The notes beneath the pieces are model-generated. The model saw only the letters and a program-made list of their open reading frames with translations, was not told the DNA's origin and made no database searches. From assembly GCF_024397855.1 (NCBI RefSeq), contig NZ_CP073343.1, positions 682,001-746,000 on the forward strand: 64,000 bases of DNA, read 5' to 3'. The position numbers were made by a program, and so were the translations under genes. Source of the DNA: Marinomonas rhizomae. Its GTDB lineage: Bacteria; Pseudomonadota; Gammaproteobacteria; Pseudomonadales; Marinomonadaceae. Below are positions 28,741 through 37,907 of this stretch, piece by piece. Numbering within the stretch: position 1 is the stretch's first letter; the number at the start of each line of letters is the position of its first letter.

Positions 28741-29739
28741 TTACCAAAGTATGGCGGGTGTTGGGCAGTGTGCAATGGGGAAGTAGCCGATGTTGCTTTG
28801 GATTCTCTGGGTGACGCTGTGGTGCCAGTTGGGTGATAGTGTGTGGTTGGGGTGGTCGTTTTTCAGCACACAGCAGTGTCGTGGTGCCAGGGTGAGTTCT
28901 CGCCAGGGGCGTAAGCGGCGTTGTTGGTAGTGTATTTTGCCTAGGTGCTTGGGTTCTATGGTGAGTAGCGGCTGCCAATGGGGCGGCTGTGTTTTGGCTA
29001 GGCGTGTTGTTTGATAACGGTTTTGCTTGGTTTGTTGTTCTATCCAATTTATTAAGACTCGCAAGGCGATGTCTCCTATTCCATCTCTGCGGTATCCACC
29101 GCCAATATCCGAATGTACTCCTGCAAGCCATATTTCCAGTGCGCGTCCATCTTGGTTGATTAACGTTGGCCGAAAGGCGAGGCGTTGCTCATCGAGTGCG
29201 ACAAGGTGTAATGCGCGATGGACTCCTTCTGGTAATGTGTTGCCATGTTCAAAGACGACGTCGGTTGTTGGGCGTTGTGTTGTGTCTAAGTTAGGCCAGC
29301 CAATGGAGGCGACGGTGTCGATGACGGCTTCTATGATGATGGGGCGATCAATCAGCGGTGTGATGAACGCGGCGAAGCGTCTGGCTAGGGCGGCGCCTCG
29401 GCTAAAGCCGATTAAGACAATGTGACGAATCGATTGGTTATAATGGTTTTTAAAGTCGTTTAAGGCGCGGTTTAGGATGTTGGCAACATGGCCTGCTTCG
29501 ATTGCGAAGGCGGCGTTTAGTTTTTGTTCTAGCCAGCTGCCATAGGTGCCAATGCCAGCGTAGTAAAAGCTTCGATAGGGTAAAAGGTTGGGTGTGGTGT
29601 TTGAGTGGTTTTGTACGCGTCCACCGAGCAGTAAATGGGATTTTAATACATTGGTGATGCTGGAAATGCTATGTTCTGGTGCATAAGCGTCATTTGGGCT
29701 ATTGTCTGTGCCATCGAAATGAAAAAATAACATCGACAT
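28741..29739 (-). CDS. DUF2235 / Tle1-like alpha/beta-hydrolase (putative phospholipase)
   Basis: A 332-residue alpha/beta hydrolase. The nucleophile elbow GFSRGAA (Ser113), the DTVASIG acid motif (Asp141) and GVHSDIGGGY (His209) are the hallmark motifs of the DUF2235 family, which includes the Tle1 type VI secreted phospholipases. No signal peptide, PAAR or Rhs part is present, and no VgrG, immunity gene or T6SS component lies nearby, so an effector role is only possible. It is on the strand opposite to the polysaccharide genes, in more G+C-rich DNA, between two REP-like repeats, which suggests insertion between the two clusters. Confidence 0.82.
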   Translation of the reverse strand: MSMLFFHFDGTDNSPNDAYAPEHSISSITNVLKSHLLLGGRVQNHSNTTPNLLPYRSFYYAGIGTYGSWLEQKLNAAFAIEAGHVANILNRALNDFKNHYNQSIRHIVLIGFSRGAALARRFAAFITPLIDRPIIIEAVIDTVASIGWPNLDTTQRPTTDVVFEHGNTLPEGVHRALHLVALDEQRLAFRPTLINQDGRALEIWLAGVHSDIGGGYRRDGIGDIALRVLINWIEQQTKQNRYQTTRLAKTQPPHWQPLLTIEPKHLGKIHYQQRRLRPWRELTLAPRHCCVLKNDHPNHTLSPNWHHSVTQRIQSNIGYFPIAHCPTPAILW

Positions 29740-29870
29740 ATCGTGTCTCCTTGTTGTTTTATTGGCTCTCTTCCTGAGGGCTGCAGTTAGAATAACATGG
29801 TTTTTATTGTGTTTTGTAGGCCATTAATAGTGGAGCGTGATGCGTCGTTTAATGATGTTGGTTGGGAATG

Positions 29871-29926
29871 TCAGGTCACGCCTTGTTCGTCAGATCACGC
29901 CTCGTGCCTCGGTCCATCTGACCTAT
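29871..29926 (-). repeat. REP-like repeat with a duplicated arm
   Basis: The reverse complement of 29891-29926 aligns with the repeat at 13156-13197. TCAGGTCACGCCTTGT (29871-29886) is a near-copy of TCAGATCACGCCTCGT (29890-29905), so one arm is duplicated. Same orientation as the copy at 28690-28730, so the two flank the DUF2235 gene as direct repeats. Confidence 0.7.
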
Positions 29927-29970
29927 GGGTGGTTTGGTTTAATAGATTTTTGAATTTTAGGGGGAGGGTG

Positions 29971-30993
29971 TTGGTTTTGGTGACTGGCGGTGCGGGTTAA
30001 ATTGGTTCACATACATGTATTGAGTTGATTAAGGCGGGTTTTGAGCCAGTTATTATCGATAATCTCTCGAATAATAAAGAGATCGTTTTAGGTCGTATTG
30101 AGACGATTACCGGTAAACATCCTGTGTTTATGGAAGGCGATATTTTAGATTCGGCTTTTTTGGATCGTGTGTTTGCGCAGTATTTGTTTGCGGCGGTGAT
30201 GCATTTGGCTGGGTTGAAGGCGGTGGGGTAGGTGCAAAAACCGCTTTGGTATTATGAGAATAATGTCTCGGGTACGCTGAATTTGATTAAGGCGATTGAA
30301 CAGGCTGGATTGCGTAATATGATTTTTAGTTCTTCTGCGACTGTTTATGGTTTGTCTAAGTCGGTGCCGATACGTGAAGATTTTGCAACTTCATATGTCG
30401 AATCCTTATGGGCCAGCAAGTTAATGGTAGAAAGTAATTTGACAGATGTAGCGAAGGCGAATTCGGCATGGAATATTGCGACCTAGCGTTATTTTAATCC
30501 GATTGGTGCTCATTAATCTGGGTTGATTGGCGAAGGCCCTAAGGGCGTGCCGAATAATTTGATGCCCTTTGTGAGTCAATTGGCGGTGGGTAAGCTGCCG
30601 TGTTTGAGCGTATTTGGTGATGATTATGATACGGTTGATGGCACTGGGGGGGGGCGTGATTACATTCATGTGGTGGATTTGGCGAGTGGATATGTTTGTG
30701 CGCTGGACAAGGTGTTGGCAAATGCCGGGCATTTTGTGGTGAACCCAGGCACTGGCAACGGCTATTCTGTGCTGGAAATGGTGAAGGCGTTTGCAGCTGT
30801 GTCTCATAAAAACGTTACTTATAAAGTGGTCGAACGTCGTCCAAGTGATATTGCGGAATGTTACGCGGACCCAAGTTTGGCGAAGAAATTTTTAGGCTGG
30901 CAGGCGGAGTTTGATTTGGCACGTATGTGTGAAGACACATGGCGTTGGCAGTCTAACAATCCGAATGGGTTTGATTGTGTTTCTGTGAGTTAA
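29971..30993 (+). pseudogene. galE: UDP-glucose 4-epimerase pseudogene (four in-frame stops)
   Basis: Reading one frame from about 29971 gives GalE along its whole length: TGGAG-stop-IGSHTCIELI, HLAGLKAVG-stop-VQKPLWYYENNV, MIFSSSATVYG, [21 protein letters not shown] and a typical C-terminus. Stops are TAA 29998-30000, TAG 30229-30231, TAG 30484-30486 and TAA 30514-30516. Around 30391-30412 the conserved NPYG motif is in another frame, indicating a pair of compensating indels, and a run of nine G (30646-30654) adds a codon to the DGTG-RDY motif. It cannot make active GalE. It lies on the junction between the two clusters and probably once belonged to one of them. Confidence 0.9.
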
Positions 30994-31270
30994 TGCAAGA
31001 TATAACGTTCAAAATATCTCTTTATGTTGTATATTATAGGGTCTTCAATTGAGCCGTTTATTTTATAAGTGGGTCTTAAGGATATTAAATATATGCTAGT
31101 GCAGTATGTATTTTGTACAATTAGCGTAAGGTGAATAAAATTACATGTATGGTTTGTTTTTACTAGTGCCTCTCACTGATAATTTTTTACTTACTAGGTA
31201 TTTTGTTACTAAGGGGAGCGTTGGTGATTATGATGCGCTATCCGTTAGTCTTTGTTCGTGTGGATTGTAA

Positions 31271-33259
31271 ATGATTATAAAGAAGTTAGACTTTCTTTGG
31301 TCTCTCCCCCGATTTTATAAGCGTTTGATCAGTCTGATTATTGATGCACTGTTTGTTGTCCTTGCGTTCGTTTGTGCTTATTGGGCCCGCTTAGGTGAAT
31401 TTCGTGTAGTTGGTGATAATTCGCTTTGGTTTGTTTTAATAGGAACGATAATTGTTACCTTGCTAGCCAATATTAAGCTTGGTTTGTATCGCGCTGTTTT
31501 GCGTTATTTAACTTTTCATGCTTTTAGTGCGATTTTGTTTGGTGCGGCTGTGTCAGCCTTTAGCATTACAACATTCGCCTATTTTGCTAAGGCACCGATA
31601 CCTCGCACTGTTCCTATTATTTATTTCCCTTTTTTAGTGATGTTGTGTGGCGGTGCTCGTTTGCTGGTACGGGCTATGCTAGTTCAAAAATCTAGCAAAA
31701 CCTCTGAGTCCGTATTGGTGTTGGGCGCGGGATCAACTGGTCGTCAACTTAGTTTGGCGTTACGCCAAGCAAGCGCTTATCAAGTGAAAGGTTTTATTGA
31801 TTACGACGATTCTTTAGTCAATACCATCATTCAAGGCGTATCAGTGTATCATTTGGATGAAATAGGCCGACTAATAAAAAAATATCGTATTAAGAAAGTC
31901 TTGTTGGCTATTCCTCGCGCTACACGATCTGAACGTAAAAAAGTGATTGATCAGCTGTTGCCCTATGCAGTTGAGGTTCTGACCGTGCCTGATTTTAATG
32001 ATATTGTGACTGGAAAAGCAAAAGTTAGTGAGTTGCAAGATGTTGCTGTAGATGATCTGTTAGGCCGAGATGTTGTAGAGCCTGTAGCATCGTTAATGCA
32101 GGCAAATATATATGGTAAAGTAGTTATGGTCACTGGTGCAGGAGGTTCGATTGGTTCTGAATTATGTCGACAAATATTAGTACAGCGTCCCTCCACAATG
32201 ATCTTATTTGATGTGTCTGAATTTGCTTTATATGAAATAAACAAAGAGTTGGACGAACTGCTGAGAGAATTACCTTTTGATTTAATGATTGTTCCTTTGA
32301 TAGGTTCTGTGCAAAATATTAGTCGTTTAGCATCAATAATGAAGGCTTTTGGCGTTCATACTGTTTATCATGCAGCGGCTTATAAGCATGTGCCTTTGGT
32401 AGAATATAACGCAGTGGAAGGGGTTCGAAACAATGCCTTTGGTACTTATTATTGTGCCAAAGCGGCAATTGAAAGTAGTGTGGAGTCTTTCGTATTAATC
32501 TCTACTGATAAAGCTGTGCGTCCGACTAATGTCATGGGCGCAACAAAGCGCATGGCAGAGTTGGGCTTACAAGCCTTGGCCGAAGCGGAAGCAAAAAAAG
32601 CCGCTAAGCAAGAAAAGTTTACTCGTTTTTGTATGGTGCGTTTTGGTAATGTGCTTGGTTCTTCGGGTTCGGTTATACCTGTTTTTAAAAAGCAAATTTT
32701 TGAAAATCAACCTATTACCGTGACACATCCAGATATCATTCGTTACTTCATGACTATTCCAGAATCGGCTCAGCTTGTCATTCAAGCAGGTGCCATGGGC
32801 AAGGGTGGAGACGTATTCGTTTTGGATATGGGTGAGCCGGTTAAAATTGTAGATTTGGCGATAAACCTGATTAAATTGTCTGGTTTGGAGGTGAAATCTA
32901 CTGAAAACCCAAATGGTGACATTGAAATCCAATTTACAGGTCTTCGCCCTGGTGAGAAGCTATTCGAGGAGTTATTGATTGGTGATAATGTGCAGGAAAC
33001 TCAGCACAAGCGTATAATGACGGCCAATGAGCGTTTTTTATCCTTGTCTGATTTCGCTCAAACTATGGAGCAATTGGATCAAGCTTGTCATGATTTTGAT
33101 CATGAAAAAGTACGTGAGATCTTGATTGCTGCGCCAACCGATTTTCAGCCCACCGATGGTATTGGAGATTTTGTGTGGAATGCAACGCAAGCATTAAAGA
33201 ATAAAATAGATAATACCAACGTAGTTCGATTGAACAGCAAGTTTTTTGATGGTGTCTAG
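31271..33259 (+). CDS. wbpM: UDP-GlcNAc 4,6-dehydratase, membrane-anchored (WbpM/CapD type)
   Basis: A 662-residue protein with four N-terminal membrane helices (about residues 15-130), a first nucleotide-binding domain (VLVLGAGSTGRQLSL), and a large SDR dehydratase domain beginning VMVTGAGGSIGSELCRQI, with the STDKAVRPTNVMGATKRMAE catalytic region, in which the usual catalytic Tyr is Met as in large WbpM homologues. It makes UDP-2-acetamido-2,6-dideoxy-4-keto sugars that the WbpV-like reductase at 27.0 kb can finish. It opens the second cluster, after the galE pseudogene, with a 277-base gap in which nothing else was recognised. Confidence 0.93.
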   Translation: MIIKKLDFLWSLPRFYKRLISLIIDALFVVLAFVCAYWARLGEFRVVGDNSLWFVLIGTIIVTLLANIKLGLYRAVLRYLTFHAFSAILFGAAVSAFSITTFAYFAKAPIPRTVPIIYFPFLVMLCGGARLLVRAMLVQKSSKTSESVLVLGAGSTGRQLSLALRQASAYQVKGFIDYDDSLVNTIIQGVSVYHLDEIGRLIKKYRIKKVLLAIPRATRSERKKVIDQLLPYAVEVLTVPDFNDIVTGKAKVSELQDVAVDDLLGRDVVEPVASLMQANIYGKVVMVTGAGGSIGSELCRQILVQRPSTMILFDVSEFALYEINKELDELLRELPFDLMIVPLIGSVQNISRLASIMKAFGVHTVYHAAAYKHVPLVEYNAVEGVRNNAFGTYYCAKAAIESSVESFVLISTDKAVRPTNVMGATKRMAELGLQALAEAEAKKAAKQEKFTRFCMVRFGNVLGSSGSVIPVFKKQIFENQPITVTHPDIIRYFMTIPESAQLVIQAGAMGKGGDVFVLDMGEPVKIVDLAINLIKLSGLEVKSTENPNGDIEIQFTGLRPGEKLFEELLIGDNVQETQHKRIMTANERFLSLSDFAQTMEQLDQACHDFDHEKVREILIAAPTDFQPTDGIGDFVWNATQALKNKIDNTNVVRLNSKFFDGV

Positions 33260-33427
33260 CGCCATAAGTAGTCTTTTAAGATTTAGCCCCTTATGATTAA
33301 ATATTATTGTGTGGTGGTTTATTACTGAAATACTGTCATCTGTGGTTAATAAAAAAGTCTTAGGCCACTAATTTGTTTTTCTCAGTGTTTTAGGGTAGTA
33401 AATATAAAATTTTTCTGAGTTTAATGT

Positions 33428-34696
33428 ATGTGTTACAAAGCGTTTTCTAAATTTGTTTGGCTTACTGTAGCAGCAAGTTTTGCTGTTTCTATCTCAATTT
33501 ATGATGGATATAGGTATGCTTCTCTTTTTTTGTGCGTATTAACGATTGGTCTTCTTTTTTTGAAAGTAGAGAAAAAGCATTTTTCAAAGACTGATGTTAT
33601 CATTTTTTTTGCCTTTCTTTTTTATGGGTTTAGTCTATTAGTTTTTGACTATATAGATGATAAAACATTATTTAACCCAAGATTGCCTCTTCGATTCATT
33701 ATAGTTCTTCCTGTTATGTTACTTTTATTTAATGTGAAAAACTACAGTTATTATATATGGTATGGTGTGTTTTTTGGTGCAATTACAGCATTTTTATGGG
33801 CATTATATGAAGTTATTTTCCTAGGACATTATAAAGCTAGTAATGGTTTGATTTCTATTGTCTTTGGTGATATTGGGGTTTTACTTACCATGCTAAGTTT
33901 AATTTCATTTGTCTATTTTTATAAGCAAAGACGGTATTTAGGTGTAGTGTTTTCTTTATTCGCCGTATTGTGTGGTATTGGAGCTTCAGTTTTATCCGGA
34001 TCTAGAGGTAGTTGGTTGGCTTTACCATTCATTGTGTTGTTTTTATTTTGGCAATTTCGTAATGTGATAAAAATAAAGTTCTATGCTTGTCTTCTAACCG
34101 TTATTATTTTAGCTGTTTTTACTTTTGTTTTTAGCCCACAAACTGAAGTAAAAAATAGAATTTTTCTGGGTGTCAATCAAACGCTAGATTATATGGTCAA
34201 AGGTGAACAGCGAGGGAGTTCAGTTGGTCTTCGTTTCGAAATGTGGAAACTAGCGATTTATATGTTCCAAGAAAAGCCTTACTTTGGCGCTGGTAGGCAT
34301 AGCAGTAGCGGTATAAAAAAAGAACTTGTTGCATCCGGTAAAATCGTCCCACAGGCTATAAAATTTACTCATTCCCATAATGTTTTTTTTGACGCTCTTG
34401 GCTATAGAGGTGGTGTTGGTTTACTGCTGCAATTGATGATATATATTATCCCGCTAATGCTTTTTTTGAGAAAAATGAAAGTGCATAAAGATAACTGGGA
34501 TATAAAGATTTATGCATTAGCAGGTTCCATTATACCAATGTGCTATATGTTATTTGGTCTAACAGAGGTTATGTTTGTGCATAAAATTGGAGTCACTATG
34601 TACGCATTTCCTATTATTTATTTTTGGGTGGCTGTGCGCTTGGCAGAAATTGAAAAGGATAAAGAATCCAAGTCGCCTTCTTGTACTGCTTCTTAA
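33428..34696 (+). CDS. O-antigen ligase/polymerase family membrane protein (WaaL/Wzy-like)
   Basis: A 422-residue protein with about 10 to 12 helices. The periplasmic loop contains FEMWKLAIYMFQEKPYFGAGRHSSS and FTHSHNVFFDALGYRGG, matching the Wzy_C/O-antigen ligase domain, with His residues in the SHN motif. WaaL ligases and Wzy polymerases share this domain, so ligase and polymerase cannot be told apart here; a second member is at 49.7 kb. ATG 33428 is the only good start. A hairpin without a T-run (34727-34748) follows. Confidence 0.83.
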   Translation: MCYKAFSKFVWLTVAASFAVSISIYDGYRYASLFLCVLTIGLLFLKVEKKHFSKTDVIIFFAFLFYGFSLLVFDYIDDKTLFNPRLPLRFIIVLPVMLLLFNVKNYSYYIWYGVFFGAITAFLWALYEVIFLGHYKASNGLISIVFGDIGVLLTMLSLISFVYFYKQRRYLGVVFSLFAVLCGIGASVLSGSRGSWLALPFIVLFLFWQFRNVIKIKFYACLLTVIILAVFTFVFSPQTEVKNRIFLGVNQTLDYMVKGEQRGSSVGLRFEMWKLAIYMFQEKPYFGAGRHSSSGIKKELVASGKIVPQAIKFTHSHNVFFDALGYRGGVGLLLQLMIYIIPLMLFLRKMKVHKDNWDIKIYALAGSIIPMCYMLFGLTEVMFVHKIGVTMYAFPIIYFWVAVRLAEIEKDKESKSPSCTAS

Positions 34697-34726
34697 AAAG
34701 CGATAGTAGGGTTTGATTTCATATCA

Positions 34727-34748
34727 AAGCCTCAATAGGGTGAGGCTT
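34727..34748. terminator. Hairpin after the ligase gene, weak terminator
   Basis: AAGCCTCA and TGAGGCTT pair perfectly around a six-base loop, in the 257-base gap before manC. No T-run follows, so it may be a weak terminator or just an RNA structure. The rest of the gap is A+T-rich; a minus-strand open stretch around 34750-34875 has no start codon. Confidence 0.35.
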
Positions 34749-34953
34749 AGCTACTCATAAAATGCGAAATATTATGTATTTTGCGCTTGATCAGTTCGCA
34801 ACCGTAAACCAACTTAAGATGCCTGCAGACATTCTCAGCGGCTCCACCTAAAACATTGTTAGTTCGATCTTTATTTTTTCATTTTTATATTTCTTATTTC
34901 TTACTTTTGTTAGACTTGAACGGATTTTTTTTGTCGTATACGAAGGATCTGTT

Positions 34954-36351
34954 TTGAAAATTATTCCTGTCATTTTATCTGGTGGTGTTGGTAGTCGTCT
35001 TTGGCCGCTGTCTCGTGAACATTATCCTAAGCAGTGTTTGCCGCTGACCGATCAAGAATGCAGCCTTCTGCAGCAAACGATACTTCGTACTCTATCTTTA
35101 GATGTGGCTGATCCTATTGTTGTTTGTAATGAAGATCATCGTTTTTTAATCGCGCAGCAGTTACAGTCCATTGGTGTGAAAAAGTCCAGAATTCTTTTAG
35201 AACCCAAGGGACGTAATACCGCGCCAGCAATAGCCTTGGCGGCGTTGGAAGCATTACGAAACCAATCAGGTGATGCGCTAATGCTGGTGTTACCTGCAGA
35301 TCATGTTATTCGTGATCTTGATGCATTCGAAGCGACGATTAAACAAGCGGTGGCATTAGCTAAACAAGATGCTTTAGTTACTTTTGGCGTGCAGCCAACT
35401 CGCCCTGAAACAGGTTATGGTTACATTCGTTCCGGTGAAAACTTCTCTGTAGTTGAGTTCATTGAAAAACCCAATCTTGAAAAAGCCCAAGCGTATTTAG
35501 ATTCCGGTGAATACCTCTGGAATAGCGGTATGTTTTTATTCCGAGCTAAGACTTTTTTGGATGAGTTAGCGGTTCATCGCGATGATATTTTTCAAGCGGT
35601 AAATCTTGCTTATCAACAGCGTAAAGAAGATTTAGATTTTGTCCGTATAGATGCTGAGTTGTTTTCTCAATGTCCTGAAGAGTCGATTGATTTTGCTGTG
35701 ATGGAGCCAACCAAGAATGCGAAAGTAGTTCCTTATGTCGGCGACTGGAGCGATATAGGCGCTTGGGATGCTTTATATGATTACGCAGATAAAGACGCAG
35801 ATAATAATGTTCTATTAGGCGATGTTATGGCTGAAGGCTCTAGTCACTGCTTTATCCGTTCTGAGTCGCGTTTAATTGCTGCGGTGGGTGTGAGTGATCT
35901 TGTTATTGTTGAAACCGCGGATGCTGTTTTGGTAATGGACAAAAATAATGCTCAGGATGTGAAGAAGATTGTTAAACGGATTAAAGCCGAAGGTCGTGAA
36001 GAGCACATGTACCACACGACGGTGCATCGCCCTTGGGGAAGCTATCAAACAGTTGATCTTGGCGATCGATATCAAGTTAAACGGATTATGGTTAAGCCAG
36101 GCGAAAAATTAAGTGTGCAAATGCATCATCATCGTGCCGAACATTGGGTGGTAGTGTCTGGAACTGCTAAGGTGCAAAACGGTGATCGTGAAATTTTATT
36201 GACCGAGAATGAATCTACTTATATTCCTCTTGGTGTGATTCATGCTCTAGAAAACCCAGGGAAAATACCTTTAGAGCTTGTGGAAGTGCAGTCTGGCAGT
36301 TATTTAGGTGAAGACGATATTGTACGCTTTAGTGATCGCTATGGTCGTTAA
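34954..36351 (+). CDS. manC: Mannose-1-phosphate guanylyltransferase / mannose-6-phosphate isomerase
   Basis: A 465-residue bifunctional enzyme: an N-terminal GDP-mannose pyrophosphorylase (SGGVGSRLWPLSREHYPKQ, FIEKPNLEKAQ, WNSGMFLF) and a C-terminal cupin type II isomerase (RPWGSYQTVD, MHHHRAEHWVVVSGTAKV). It makes GDP-mannose for Gmd and Fcl downstream. The start is TTG 34954 with GAAGGA at 34942-34947 six bases before; no ATG fits as well. The phosphomannomutase gene follows after 30 bases. Confidence 0.95.
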   Translation: MKIIPVILSGGVGSRLWPLSREHYPKQCLPLTDQECSLLQQTILRTLSLDVADPIVVCNEDHRFLIAQQLQSIGVKKSRILLEPKGRNTAPAIALAALEALRNQSGDALMLVLPADHVIRDLDAFEATIKQAVALAKQDALVTFGVQPTRPETGYGYIRSGENFSVVEFIEKPNLEKAQAYLDSGEYLWNSGMFLFRAKTFLDELAVHRDDIFQAVNLAYQQRKEDLDFVRIDAELFSQCPEESIDFAVMEPTKNAKVVPYVGDWSDIGAWDALYDYADKDADNNVLLGDVMAEGSSHCFIRSESRLIAAVGVSDLVIVETADAVLVMDKNNAQDVKKIVKRIKAEGREEHMYHTTVHRPWGSYQTVDLGDRYQVKRIMVKPGEKLSVQMHHHRAEHWVVVSGTAKVQNGDREILLTENESTYIPLGVIHALENPGKIPLELVEVQSGSYLGEDDIVRFSDRYGR

Positions 36352-36381
36352 GAAAATGGCTGTTAAGTTGGGGGTGATATT

Positions 36382-37857
36382 ATGAGTTCTAATACGGTGC
36401 AGGTAAAACAACTTAGCGATGAATTGGATGTTGCCTTTGGTACAAGCGGTGTGCGTGGTTTGGTCAAAGACTTAACGCCAGCATTGTGCTTTGCTTTTGT
36501 TCGTTCTTTTCTGCAAACGGTCTGCCCCTCTTCTCAACGCGTTGCGATTGGTATGGATCTCCGTCCGAGTAGCCCAGATATTGTTAAAGCTTGTGTGCTT
36601 GCTGCTGAATCATTTGGTGCCAAAGTTGCGTTTTGTGGTGCTTTGCCAACGCCTGCTTTGGCGTTTTATGCCATGCAAAATAACATGCCAGCCGTAATGA
36701 TAACGGGCAGCCATATTCCTTTTGACCGCAATGGCATTAAATTTTACCGTCCTGATGGTGAGATTAGTAAAGCTGACGAAGCCTCTATTATGGATGGTTT
36801 GGTTGAAGTGCCTGAATTTGTTTCAGATCAAGCTGCTCAGTTCGCTTTTCCTGTCGCTGACTGTTCAGCTATTGAACTTTTTAAACAGCGTTATACCTTG
36901 CTTTTTCCATCAAATATGCTGCAGGGTAAACGTATCGGTGTGTATGAACACTCTAGTGTGGCACGAGATGTTATCAAAGAGTTACTGGTTCATTTCGGTG
37001 CTGAGGTGGTTTCGTTAGAACGTACTGAGACTTTTGTACCCATCGATACGGAAGCGGTATCGGTCGAAGATGTGCAGAAAGGTTTGGATTGGTCCAAAGA
37101 GTATAAACTGGATGCCATTATATCCACAGATGGCGATGGAGATCGCCCGTTGATTGCCGATGAAGAAGGTGAGTGGCTGCGCGGTGATATTCTTGGTGTG
37201 CTCTGTGCGGAGTATCTAGCTGCAACCCATGTGGCGGCGCCGGTGAATGTGAATACTGTGCTAGAACTGCAAAACTTAGAAAGAAAAACATTAAGATCCA
37301 AAATTGGCTCTCCTTATGTCATCGCAGGTATGGAAGAGTTATTGCAACACTCACCAGATGCCAGAGTTGTTGGTTATGAAGCCAATGGCGGTTTTTTGGT
37401 CGGTGCAGATTTTGTTGTGAATGGCGAAACATTGCATGCTTTACCAACGCGCGATTCAGTCTTGCCTGCATTAATTGTATTGGCTATGTCGTTTGAACAG
37501 GATCGCCCAATTAGCCAATTGACGGATGACTATCCGCAGCGCTACACCGCCAGTGATCGAATCAAAGACATTTCAATAGATTTTAGTCGACAGCTTATAG
37601 CGTATATAAAAACCAGTAAGGCTAAGCAAACTGAGCTTTTATCAGCAATAGTGCAAGAAGATGAGCTGCTAGAGGTTGTTTCAATTGATGAAACGGATAG
37701 TCTTCGTATGACACTAAATAATGGCGATATTGTGCATTTAAGGCCATCTGGAAATGCACCCGAGTTAAGGTGTTATGTAGAGTCGGAGAGTTTACTTGTT
37801 GCTAAAGGTATTGTTAATAAAGTGCTTAGTAGAGTCATTAAAATGGTTGGTGAGTAG
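36382..37857 (+). CDS. manB: Phosphomannomutase-type phosphohexomutase
   Basis: A 491-residue alpha-D-phosphohexomutase. The active-site serine is in MITGSHIPFDRNG (Ser110), the metal loop is STDGDGDRPLIAD, and the sugar-binding loop YEANGGFLVG follows; the C-terminal phosphate loop is LRPSGNAPELR. It converts mannose-6-phosphate to mannose-1-phosphate for ManC, its immediate upstream neighbour. It is longer than typical ManB (about 455), with insertions near residues 150-175. Specificity is inferred from the neighbour. Confidence 0.88.
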   Translation: MSSNTVQVKQLSDELDVAFGTSGVRGLVKDLTPALCFAFVRSFLQTVCPSSQRVAIGMDLRPSSPDIVKACVLAAESFGAKVAFCGALPTPALAFYAMQNNMPAVMITGSHIPFDRNGIKFYRPDGEISKADEASIMDGLVEVPEFVSDQAAQFAFPVADCSAIELFKQRYTLLFPSNMLQGKRIGVYEHSSVARDVIKELLVHFGAEVVSLERTETFVPIDTEAVSVEDVQKGLDWSKEYKLDAIISTDGDGDRPLIADEEGEWLRGDILGVLCAEYLAATHVAAPVNVNTVLELQNLERKTLRSKIGSPYVIAGMEELLQHSPDARVVGYEANGGFLVGADFVVNGETLHALPTRDSVLPALIVLAMSFEQDRPISQLTDDYPQRYTASDRIKDISIDFSRQLIAYIKTSKAKQTELLSAIVQEDELLEVVSIDETDSLRMTLNNGDIVHLRPSGNAPELRCYVESESLLVAKGIVNKVLSRVIKMVGE

Positions 37858-37907
37858 CCGTCAATGTCACTCTTTTTAAATTTTTATATGTTTCTTGAGA
37901 TTTTATT

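Noticed and set aside
28697..29131. Second minus-strand frame within the DUF2235 gene
   Set aside because: It overlaps the lipase gene in another frame and lacks any domain; a shadow of the G+C-rich codons.
29797..30000. Short plus-strand gene ending in the galE region
   Set aside because: Its last residues (LVLVTGGAG) are the start of the galE pseudogene; the rest reads across the repeat and is not a separate gene.
34750..34875. Minus-strand open stretch before manC, reading DRTNNVLGGAAENV
   Set aside because: No start codon in frame and no family recognised; A+T-rich intergenic DNA easily gives this.
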